Part shown: positions 1 through 8,333 of the stretch, piece after piece
Layout: each line of letters begins with the position of its first letter
Position numbering within the stretch: position 1 is the stretch's first letter
From: Pelargonium nanum
Lineage: Eukaryota; Streptophyta; Magnoliopsida; Geraniales; Geraniaceae
DNA length: 22,410 bases
Direction of reading: 5' to 3'
Assembly (NCBI GenBank): GCA_036897485.1
Contig: JAYMTF010001585.1
Coordinates: forward strand, 1-22,410
Notes under the pieces: generated by a model
The model's input: the letters and a program-made list of their open reading frames with translations, nothing else
Told to the model about the DNA's origin: nothing
Databases searched by the model: none
Position numbers and translations under genes: made by a program

Positions 1-2
1 CC

Positions 3-647
3 TCTGCCCCCACCACCTCTCCCCACCAAAGGCCCTGCCACAAAGTTTCGTCTCAGCCGCCGCCGCCGCCGAAGAACCACCGATCTCCGCTCCCGTGCGG
101 TGCCAGGCCGGTGCCGGACCACGTGGCGCGTTACCACACGCACGCGGTGGGCCAGGACCAGTGCTGCTCCGCCGTCATCCAACACATCTCCGCCCCCGTC
201 TCCACCGTCTGGTCCGTCGTGCGCCGCTTCGACAACCCCCAGGCATACAAGCACTTCGTCAAGAGCTGCCACGTCATCGGCGGCGACGGAGATGTTGGGA
301 CCCTGCGGCAGGTCCACGTCATCTCCGGCCTCCCCGCCGCCTGCAGCACGGAGCGTCTCGAGATCCTCGACGACGAGCGCCACGTGCTCAGCTTCAGCGT
401 CGTCGGCGGCGAGCACCGCCTCGCCAACTACCGATCCGTCACCACGCTCCACCCATCCGCCTCCGGCAACGGGACCGTCGTCATTGAATCGTACGTGGTG
501 GACACGCCGCCGGGGAACACGACGGAGGACACGTGCGTGTTCGTGGACACCATCGTCCGGTGCAACCTCCAGTCGCTGGCTCAGATCGCCGAGAACTTGG
601 CCAGACGAACCGCCGCCGCCGAAGCTGCCGCCACAAAAGTAGGGTAG
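3..647 (+). CDS. PYR/PYL/RCAR abscisic acid receptor, PYL4/5/6-like (5' partial)
   Basis: This is a soluble START-fold ABA receptor. In the known family, ABA binding closes two loops over the ligand and the complex inhibits clade A PP2C phosphatases. Visible hallmarks are the His-Thr-His start of the fold near position 138, the conserved block VVRRFDNPQAYKHFVKSC with the ligand-binding lysine, the gate loop SGLPA at about 324-338, the latch HRL at about 414-422, and the C-terminal helix block VRCNLQSLAQIAEN. The frame is open to the window edge, with no in-frame ATG before the domain, so the true start lies upstream; 214 codons plus stop are visible. No intron is seen. The coding region is strikingly GC-rich against the AT-rich flank that follows the stop. 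The N-terminal part is proline-rich and low in complexity. Assignment to the PYL4/5/6 branch rests on the CCSAV and EHRL type motifs; the exact orthologue is uncertain. Confidence 0.95.
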   Translation, partial: SAPTTSPHQRPCHKVSSQPPPPPKNHRSPLPCGARPVPDHVARYHTHAVGQDQCCSAVIQHISAPVSTVWSVVRRFDNPQAYKHFVKSCHVIGGDGDVGTLRQVHVISGLPAACSTERLEILDDERHVLSFSVVGGEHRLANYRSVTTLHPSASGNGTVVIESYVVDTPPGNTTEDTCVFVDTIVRCNLQSLAQIAENLARRTAAAEAAATKVG

Positions 648-1548
648 TCATCAGATGTGGATTTGACTTTTGAATATTCGACTCTCATCGAAACGCGTCG
701 TTTTTTTGTGATTATCAAAATTCCTAACTGGTTCAGTTCTTTTTTTTTACTCTCCTTTATTTTCTTAATTTATTTTTGTTAATTTTTATGTGCAGTAGTG
801 TGAGTGGTGTACTTTGTATGATAATTAAGATCAGAGACACGCCATTACATTTAAAAAATCGGAATTTTCACGAATTTAAGAAAAATAAATCATAGTTGAT
901 AGTGGCAGAGAATTAATAAAAGAGAAATCGTTTGTATAATTGTATATTTGTATGTGATGTTTACTTTTCTTTTTCTTTTTCTTTCCTATATATATGTGCT
1001 TGCTGTAAATAAGCAGCTCATAGATATTTATATAATAATTATATTAATTTATTGTGAGGTGAGCATGAACATGATGGGTTTTATTATATTTTAAAAAAAG
1101 TTCCATTTGAAGTTTTTTAGAAAAACTGAGAAGAAACAAACAAATTAGGAACAGCTGCCATGCAAGTTGCGAAGGTGAGAACGTAGAGAAGATGTTAAAA
1201 AAGAAAAAGGATCTCTCTCTGCAACTTGCTATTGTTGCAGGTTCTATTGGCTTGGATTTATATTATATATTTATATATAATAAATAAAGAAATGATAGCA
1301 AGTTGCAAGTTGATGACATATAAAATGTGTAAAAAGTGCAAGTTGGCGAGCAAGTGGAAGAGGAGGTGATGGCTTCATTATATACTACATCTCCTGTGTT
1401 TGTATGTGTATCATATTTAATTTGAACGCGTTTACGCCACCTCCATTCCGTTTCCATTGCATGGTCACAAATCACAATATTGCTAACCTAATTTATCTCA
1501 TTGCCAAAATTATATATGTTCCATTTAATCTTTGTTTTATTAAACTCT
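648..1548. other. AT-rich spacer and PYL 3' flank
   Basis: The first few hundred bases probably hold the 3' untranslated region of the PYL gene (poly-T and AT-rich runs). No coding frame with recognisable similarity is present. A short perfect inverted repeat near 1220-1307 is listed separately. Confidence 0.5.
1220..1307. repeat. 13-bp inverted repeat with AT-rich loop (foldback)
   Basis: TGCAACTTGCTAT at 1220-1232 is the exact reverse complement of ATAGCAAGTTGCA at 1295-1307. The 62-nt middle is itself AT-rich and partly self-complementary. Further GCAAGTTG words lie at about 1163 and 1336. It could be a small foldback element or chance; no target duplication was identified. Confidence 0.45.
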
Positions 1549-1977
1549 GTGTGGAACCCTACTAATAAGATTGACCTTTTAGTATAAGAAGTTCAATTAT
1601 TGAAATTTAACATGGTATCATAGCTGATTTTGATCCAGATTTGGCCCGTTTATACTGCCTCCTCATGTGGTCTCCGGCCCGCTTGCAGATGGATATGCCT
1701 GCAACGACCCACGTGTGAAAGAGAAATGCCTACAAGTGAGGGGAAGTACCGATTTATAAAGGCCCCCGATTGTGCACGTGTCGAACTTACCGACGAAAAA
1801 ATGTGAGACTCGCACGTGAGGGGGAGTGTTGAAGTGGGTGATAATATCCCACATCGAATAAATATGAGTTGAAAATGCTACATATAATGGTGCAAGTGAA
1901 ACCCAACTAATAAGGTTGACATTTTAGTATGGGGAGCACAAGTCATTGTATTGTAATCTAATTATTGAAACTTAACA
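1549..1977 (+). mobile_element. TRIM-type (terminal-repeat retrotransposon in miniature) element, 5' LTR truncated
   Basis: The right LTR at 1827-1977 starts TGTTGAAG and ends CTTAACA, so it has TG...CA ends and is 151 bp long. A partial left LTR at about 1549-1612 repeats its 3' half (the ACTAATAAG, TTTTAGTAT and AATTATTGAAA blocks in the same order) but lacks the 5' half and an internal stretch. Directly after it, TGGTATCATAGC at 1613-1624 matches the usual initiator-Met tRNA primer-binding site with one change. A purine tract (GTGAGGGGGAG, 1816-1826) sits against the right LTR as a polypurine tract. The interior is only 214 bp and encodes nothing, so this is a non-autonomous TRIM. It is degenerate and probably immobile. 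Confidence 0.8.
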
Positions 1978-2930
1978 TAATACGTCATTAATTATTAATG
2001 AAACTAATATTTTATTTCAAAAGCTATATTTAATCAACCTCTCATTCTCTCTTAGCTTTTGTGTTTGGTTTAAAATGGTAGGAGATAATGAAATTACACA
2101 TTCTCTCGGGTTTTTGTCTACCAAAACAAACAAGGTAAGGCTTATCTAGTTGAAGATATTAATTTGTCTCCCACCTTAAGTGACTCAAATTTTTTTCTCT
2201 CTCAAAACACCACAAGTTTATGATGGTCAATATATAGCAGACATCGTGTGTGCCATAATCATGGAAGACTAGAGAGACCTACCCCATAACACTAGCAGCC
2301 TCAATTCATTGCACTGACGCTGATTGAGAGCTCAACGTCAACCTCTTCCTTTTCTTTTAGGTTTTCGTTTTTGCTTCACATATTTTTTTTTTTGATAAAA
2401 AGCGGGGCGGGTTGGGTTTCTCGGGATGCGTCCAGCAGGGTTCGCGCAGGGAGGCTAAGGTGGCAAAGAAGGGGTGGAACGATGTTTGTGCATGTGGAAC
2501 CAAACTCGTTGTTAGTCATTCGAACTTTACAAGATGAGTTGGAATATTTTAACAATTTCGAATCAATTAGGTAATATAAATTTCTCCAACTCCCTGATTT
2601 GATTTTACTTTTACTTTGTTGAGTAAGAAAAAAAACGTTCCAATTAAGAGGCCAAATATTCAATAAAAATCAGAAATAGTAAAAATATATAGATGATTTA
2701 GGTTTATTGAAAAAGATATTTGAAATCATGGAGCATTCACAGGCATTGCATGCATGCATGCAGGCCCTGTTGTGTCTTGTCTACAATTTGGTCCATTTTG
2801 CTTTTCGGTCAAAAGGAGATTGGGTTATGTTCAATTTGGGGATCGTGACTCTCTTGGTTCTATATGTATTTGTATTTTTGTATATGGGAGTCAATAAAAG
2901 AGCATTGCACCATTTATCTTCTTCTGCATA
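1978..2930. other. AT-rich spacer without recognisable gene
   Basis: Mostly AT-rich sequence. A GC-richer island at about 2400-2490 is open on both strands for 60-95 codons, but neither translation resembles a known family and the composition suggests a decayed repeat fragment. A TGCA microrepeat lies near 2747-2762. Confidence 0.4.
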
Positions 2931-3006
2931 CACTAACCACATCTTTTTGGGTATATACCATGGGGTTCACTAACCACATTTTTTTTCCGGTATATACCAT
3001 AGAGTT
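2931..3006. repeat. Tandem duplication, two units of about 37 bp
   Basis: Unit one starts at 2931 and unit two at 2968. Both begin CACTAACCACAT, run through a T stretch and contain GTATATACCAT. A third partial copy of the leading word occurs at 3216 and is interpreted as the far target duplication of the adjacent SINE. Confidence 0.65.
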
Positions 3007-3230
3007 TCTGAACAGGCCCGCGCATACGGGCCCACACCGAGTACGTGGTTGGCACCATTAAGTCGTTTTACCACACAAAAACTAATCAACATTCAAGATT
3101 TGTTTACAGTTAAAGCATTCATCTCTCTCTGTGGGTGCGTTGAGCGGGGATCGAACGCAAACGCTCTTACCACTCAAGCAGTTTGTGTTGTCAATTGCGC
3201 CACTACCCTTGGGTACACTAACCACATTTT
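2968..3230 (-). mobile_element. tRNA-derived SINE-like element with 15-bp direct repeats
   Basis: CACTAACCACATTTT occurs identically at 2968-2982 and 3216-3230, as expected for target-site duplications. Read on the minus strand from 3215, the element starts GGGTAGTGGCGCAATTG, continues with a second tRNA-like block (GAGTGGTAAGAGCG) and then GCGTTCGATCCCC, which resembles an RNA polymerase III B box. It ends in a short A-run at about 2983. The length is about 230 bp and there is no coding capacity. The family name is unknown to me. It differs in sequence from the other SINE family in this window. Confidence 0.65.
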
Positions 3231-4019
3231 CAATCTTAAAAAAAATAATAATAATAAATCAGACAGAATAGTTCCGCTCATTTTACTTTTCTTTCGATCT
3301 TAATCTACAAAAATCAATCCAAAATTCAAATTGTCACCTCTGCGTAATGCTAGAAGCAACATTATTGTTTGATGTGCAGCCTATAAAACCTGACAAATAT
3401 TTTGTTGTTACTGGACCCAAATGATCCCAATTCCCAACTCTCAAGTTGCATATAAATTGAAACGCCCAGCCCAAAAACATGTACCAGAAGCTTCATTCTT
3501 GGTCCAAGTATACTCTAAAATCTTTATTTTGTTATATTCTAAATACTCACATCTGTACACACTTATCTAAAATACGTATACTCAATTTTATGGTATTGTC
3601 ATTCATTTATATTATCTTTTTAATTTATAGGTCAATGGTTTAGTTTTGAAGTTTTTTTTTCAATAGTGGATGTACGTAATTAGTACACATTTGTAATTTT
3701 CTTGAATGAGGTGACATGTTTTGCATAAACAATGGTGTAGCATGTATCTCCTTGAAGTATTCAGTAAATAAGATTATCTAGAATAATACTACATAATTAT
3801 ATTCTTTAAAACAATGTGCTTTGTGTATTTATTTGTGCATTCAAACTCTCTGTAAAATTAATGACCATATATTATATTATCAATCTCAATGATTAGATAT
3901 AAATTAGTTCAATTCAGGGATTATTTATGTATCTCATTAACATGTTGAAGACCATAATTGAATGGAAAAATAAATAAAGAATAGGAAATAATAAATGAGA
4001 AAATGGATATGGATTGAGT
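3231..4019. other. AT-rich spacer, nothing recognised
   Basis: High AT content with simple (AAT)n near 3243-3256 and short poly-T runs. No coding, tRNA or structured RNA signal was seen. Confidence 0.4.
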
Positions 4020-4259
4020 AATTAGGCATGAAATAACCAAGTCATGTTGGTCCTAGCGGTAATTAGGCATGAGTAATTACGCTTTGGATTTCCTTTGAGG
4101 TCTCAAGTTCGAGCCTCCTTGCCGACGGTATGGGGTGAGATTTATGAGTTTAAGGGGAAAACTAACAACTAACAGGGCGACGCCCCCACTAGGAGGTGAG
4201 AAACACAGGCAGTAAAGGCCAACTTGTCCCGTTGCTTATAAAAAAAAATTAGGCATGAA
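4020..4259 (+). mobile_element. SINE, family A, copy 1, with 13-bp target duplications
   Basis: AATTAGGCATGAA at 4020-4032 is repeated at 4247-4259, flanking about 214 bp. The element has an A-box-like TCCTAGCGGTAATTAGG at 4051-4067, a B-box-like GTCTCAAGTTCGAGCC at 4101-4116, a GGTATGGGGTGAGATTT body, a GGGCGACGCCCCC block and an A-rich tail after GTTGCTTAT. A related, inverted copy lies at the right end of the window, which supports a dispersed family. The flanking word AATTAGGCATGA also occurs inside the element at 4061-4072, overlapping the A box. Confidence 0.82.
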
Positions 4260-5250
4260 TATACAAATGGTTTGTGAGAGAAAGTGAGGTTTTTTTATTG
4301 AGGTATCTTTACGCCAACGAATAGCATGGATATGGAGATTCCAACAACCCTAACCTAATGCCTAATTGTTTTGGCTACTTACCAGCTCAGCAATGACCTG
4401 GGATTGATAGTACAAATACATATATAAATATTTCAATTGGAAAACAGCTTGGTTGCTTCATATGTTACCAAAATACCACTTCAAAAATACGGCATAAAAT
4501 TAAAAGGTATGGTAATGATGAGAACATCATCAGTATATACATAATTATAAGCTCAAATATGTTATTTGTTAAATTGTACAAATCAATACACGTTTTATTT
4601 AAGTTTGTGGTTTCTTTAAGTTACTTATAAGTATGTAAGCTCGAGTTTGGAACATATCAACGACGTGTGTATATGTGGTCAAATTGCTCTTATGGATTCA
4701 TTAAGTTACTTAAAAGTCATTCAATATACGTCACTAATTTTTATTTTTTTTAATTTCTCAAGAAAAATTGACAAGTTCTTGACAATTGTAGAACTCTAAA
4801 CAATGTACATTTCCACTTCACTCTCAAATTGATTAAGAGAACTCTTCCCACCATCTCCTCATTTGGCAAGTTGATACTTTGGTGCAAATGCAAGTCAAAA
4901 TGATTGAATTGGTGCATTATATTGTTATGTCATGGTTTGGCTTAAAAAGTGGAGGGCATTTTGGTCAAAACAGAACTCAAAAGTCATTAAAAAAAGCAGT
5001 AGCTTTGACGTGGAGTGGAGTGAGCAACCCAGAAATGCAGTAACCACTTCTCCTAATAGAGGAAAAACAAATCAAGACGAAATGATTGTCACCAACTACC
5101 GTACCAATACATGTTTGTCAATTAGTTAATTAATTAATTAATTAAGCATAAAATACTTGACTTAATTACATTCAAAAGGCCAAGAAAATAGACATTTAAA
5201 GCATAGATAAAAGCAGAGAATTGAAAGCAGAGATCGAAGAAGCAATAGCT
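4260..5250. other. Spacer upstream of the TBL gene
   Basis: AT-rich sequence that should include the TBL promoter and 5' untranslated region near its right end. I see no convincing TATA box close to the start codon and no other gene. A TTAA microsatellite lies at 5126-5145. Confidence 0.4.
5126..5145. repeat. (TTAA)n microsatellite
   Basis: Five uninterrupted TTAA units, about 105 bp upstream of the TBL start codon. Confidence 0.85.
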
Positions 5251-7568
5251 ATGGCAAAGAAACAACAAGTGGTGATAGCTCCAACGTTAATGGGAATCAG
5301 AGGAAGGCTTCACTCACTGATCATGGCCGTCCTCGTGGCGGTGCTCATTATCGCCGCCTTTTGTCTGACCAAACAAAGTGGCGGCGGCGGCGGAATCAGA
5401 CAGCTACTGCTCCAAGAATATTTATCTGATGATAACATTAATATTATGCAATTTCATGATCATGAGGTGATCATCAGCAACAGAAGCAGTAACAGCAGTT
5501 CTGATCATGGTGATGATTTGATCACATCGTCGTCGTCTTCGTCATCATGTAATTTGTTCTCTGGGAACTGGGTATTTGATAATCAGTCATATCCACTGTA
5601 CAAAGAGAAGCAATGCACATTCATGTCAGATCAGCTAGCTTGTGAGAAGTTTGGGAGGAAGGACTTGGGTTTTCAGAACTGGAGATGGCAACCCCATCAC
5701 TGTCAACTTCCAAGGTCTCTTCTCTTTCTTCGTTGTCTTTCCGTTGGAATATAATATGAAAGTATAAACGGGTTTTCAGGTCGAATATTTTAGTTGAGTT
5801 GTTTTTCTAATATGATATTATAGTCAAAAGAAATTTGGTATTTGAATTTTGCTACCAAAAGATCATATATTCAAATTTTGACGCCCCAAAATTCGTATAA
5901 TTAAATTATTATCTATTTCTCAAATTTATTTATATTACTTTTCTTCTATTCTTTAAATCACAATGGGCTCCCTACCGTTTCTCTTCGGTCCACCGTAAAA
6001 GTATATATAACGAGAATGGACTCTCATATGTCTTTGTTCAGTCCACTCGAAAAGTGTAAGAGAATTGGGCTCCTATCTCTTATTAAGTCCACCCATAAAA
6101 TTAACAATAATAGTATGAACTCTCTATGTCTCTCTTATGGATCCAACTGCAAAACCATGACGGACACGCACGTGAGGAGAGGAGACGTGTTGAAATATAA
6201 TATTAAAGCATAACTGAAACTTCAGCTATCAAATTAAGTTTTTAGTTGAGTTGCTCTTCTAACACTTTTTATATTTTTTAATAGATTAAACAAATCTGGA
6301 GTCTTTGTTGGGTTGGAGTAAATTTTGTTTTTCTTTGAATAGGAAGTAATATATAGAGGTGTGGTGGTTGTGGTGATTTTATTGGGCAAGTATGTTGAGT
6401 TATGGTGGAATGTGGTGAAAATTATATAAGCTAGGTTCAATGGCACAGCATTGCTGGAGAAACTAAGGAACAAGAGGCTTGTGTATGTTGGTGACTCACT
6501 GAATAGGAACCAATGGGTGTCCATGGTGTGCTTGGTTGAGTCCTCTCTTACACCTGCAGCAAAAAAGCTCACTTCCATGGACACCAATGGCAATTTGATC
6601 TCCTTCAAGCTCACTGTAAGTACTACTACTCATCATTATCTTGTAATTATGGAGTTGTTCAATTAGCAATAGCAACTCATTTATGAGTAATGTACAATGA
6701 AGGAATACAATGCAAGTGTTGAGTTTTATTGGGCACCATTGATGGTGGAATCCAACTCCGATGACCCAGTCAAGCATCGCTTGCCCGATCGGATCGTTAG
6801 GATACGAGCAATCGAGAAGCATGCCAAGTATTGGACCGACGCAGACATACTCGTCTTTAATTCCTATCTTTGGTGGAGAAGACCCTTTATGAAAGCTTTG
6901 TAAGTAACTTATTCTAAAACCAAACTCTCGTTTCGAGACAGACAGAGTACATGATTTCTGACATAGGTTATTTTAAGGTGGGGATCGTTTGAAAATCCGA
7001 GTGATGGAATATACAAAGAGGTGGAGATGCTAAGAATATATGAGATGGCTCTCAAAACATGGTCAGATTGGCTTGAAATCCACATCAACAGAAACAAGTC
7101 CCAATTGTTTTTCATGAGCATGTCACCAACTCATGAGAGGTATGTGGATGTGTCAACAGTTGCTTAATTACAAACCCAAATGAATTGCTACAATGTTGAA
7201 TTTATGTGATTTTCAGGGCTAAAGAGTGGGGTGCAGATTCTGAGAATTGCTACAATGAAACAGAGCCAATCACAAAAGAGGGATATTGGGGAAGTGGGTC
7301 AGACCCCAAAATGATGCACATAGTAGAGACAGTAATAGAGGAGCTGAAGACAAGAGGATTGGATGTGAAAATGCTAAACATTACACAACTAACAGAGTAT
7401 AGAAAAGAAGGACACCCATCAATATATAGGAAGCAATGGGAAGCTCTGACAGAGGAGCAAGTATCAAACCCTAGCAGCTATGCAGATTGCATACATTGGT
7501 GCCTCCCTGGAGTTCCTGATGTTTGGAATGAACTCCTCTATGCCTACATTGTACATCCTCAAAACTGA
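5251..7568 (+). CDS. TRICHOME BIREFRINGENCE-LIKE protein, probable polysaccharide (xylan-type) O-acetyltransferase
   Basis: Exons by consensus and phase: 5251-5714, 6435-6615, 6703-6899, 6978-7139, 7217-7568, giving 451 residues. The start is the ATG at 5251 (MAKKQQ). Residues 23-39 form one hydrophobic segment, a signal anchor typical of type II Golgi proteins, followed by a Gly- and Ser-rich stem. The TBL domain begins at Cys100 ([18 protein letters not shown]), then [14 protein letters not shown] and NWRWQPHHC. The catalytic GDS motif is at residues 174-176 ([12 protein letters not shown]) and the DxxH motif is Asp425-Cys-Ile-His428 near the C terminus, so both family signatures are intact. 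Known relatives acetylate cell-wall xylan in the Golgi. Motifs such as FNSYLWWRR suggest the TBL28-35 type group; the substrate is inferred. All introns begin GT and end AG. The acceptor at 6701-6702 is weak (AATGAAG). Intron 1 is enlarged by a TRIM insertion. Confidence 0.93.
5742..6264 (+). mobile_element. TRIM element inserted in intron 1 of the TBL gene
   Basis: The left LTR at 5742-5812 and right LTR at 6188-6264 align along their whole length, sharing (G)TTGRAATATAATAT near the start and TTTTAGTTGAGTTG near the end. The right copy keeps TG...CA ends; the left has decayed to CG...TA. Flanks CTTTC (5737-5741) and CTTTT (6265-6269) look like a 5-bp target duplication with one change. TGATATTATAG right after the left LTR is a degraded initiator-Met primer-binding site. 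The interior (about 375 bp) has no protein and holds a four-unit minisatellite. It begins 27 bases inside the intron, leaving the splice donor intact. Confidence 0.8.
5962..6156 (+). repeat. Degenerate four-unit minisatellite inside the intronic TRIM
   Basis: Units start at about 5962, 6015, 6063 and 6115, a period of 48-53 bp. Each shows a pattern like ATGGRCTCYC, then TNTCTCT, then GTCCACY and an A-rich end. Divergence between units is high. Confidence 0.65.
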
Positions 7569-7796
7569 ACACTCACATTCTCTGTTTTTGTAAAACTACA
7601 AAATGCAAAAGATATGTAATTTTTTTTTCATTGGAAAATGTTCCGTCCACTAAATGACGTAGCAACTTACGTGACATTATATATTAACTTGTATTTAAAC
7701 ATAAAATATTGAATTTTTTCGAAAAAAGATTTCCATGTACATGATCATAAGATATAGTTAGTTATGTATCAACTGCAATTTCCATGACTAGAGATT
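7569..7796. other. Convergent 3' flank shared by TBL and the BZR-like gene
   Basis: The two stop codons are only 228 bases apart on opposite strands. The stretch is AT-rich and should contain both 3' untranslated regions, which may overlap. Confidence 0.5.
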
Positions 7797-8333
7797 TCAA
7801 AGGGTAAGAGAAAGGTCAATATCTTGGTTAAGAGGGGTAGTCCGAGTCAGAGTCCGAGTTAAGGTTGTCTTGCATTCTTCATCGGAGCTGAGGTTGTCTA
7901 TGTTCTTCATTCCAGACATCACATCCTGTGAGTGACCAAACAAATTTCAAAACAATAGACCATATCATGAGGAAAAAAAGAAGATGATGATGATAATGAT
8001 GATGATACAGCTCCATTGGATTACCTTTCTGCAAATGGTACCGTCGTCTTCAACATGCCAGCCAGCTTCGGAGCAAAGAGCCTTGAGCAGGTCGTTGGTG
8101 TCAGGGTGCTTGGGGAGGTCATAGCTTCCATGAGCGCGAAGCCCCGCAAATATCCTCCGAGCCACTGCTCGCCGCCGGCTCTCCCTTTGCTTGTTGTTGA
8201 GCCTTTCCCTCTCCGTAGGAAACCGAAACTTGGACACTGTCCGGCCGTCCTTGGTGGTCCGGTGAACCACCCAAGGCCCTCTGCTCGTCTTGATGCACCC
8301 TTTTACTTTGCTCTTCTTCATCTCTTCCACCAT
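7797..8333 (-). CDS. Small BZR1/BES1-type DNA-binding protein with C-terminal EAR-like motif
   Basis: Two exons: 8333-8025 and 7925-7797, joined in phase 0 (donor AAG/GTAATC, acceptor CACTCACAG), giving 145 residues. The ATG at 8333 is the first after an in-frame TGA upstream. Residues about 40-103 match the BES1/BZR1 N-terminal domain: a basic [20 protein letters not shown] stretch, [20 protein letters not shown] and VEDDGT. In the family this noncanonical bHLH-like domain binds E-box or BRRE DNA and mediates brassinosteroid responses. The N terminus is Lys-rich and unlike classical BZR1. The second exon is short and acidic in part and ends DIDLSLTL, an LxLxL motif of the EAR repressor type at the very C terminus. 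The Ser-rich GSK3-phosphorylated region and PEST segment of full-length family members (about 300 residues) are absent. A repressor or competitor role is inference. Confidence 0.85.

Noticed and set aside
95-642. Two other plus-strand open frames over the PYL gene
   Set aside because: They are Arg/Pro- or Ser/Thr-rich shadows caused by high GC content; only the PYL frame matches a protein family.
3133-3210. Functional tRNA gene
   Set aside because: A- and B-box-like words are present, but no cloverleaf with a 7-bp acceptor stem and anticodon arm can be drawn; the flanking 15-bp duplications point to a SINE.
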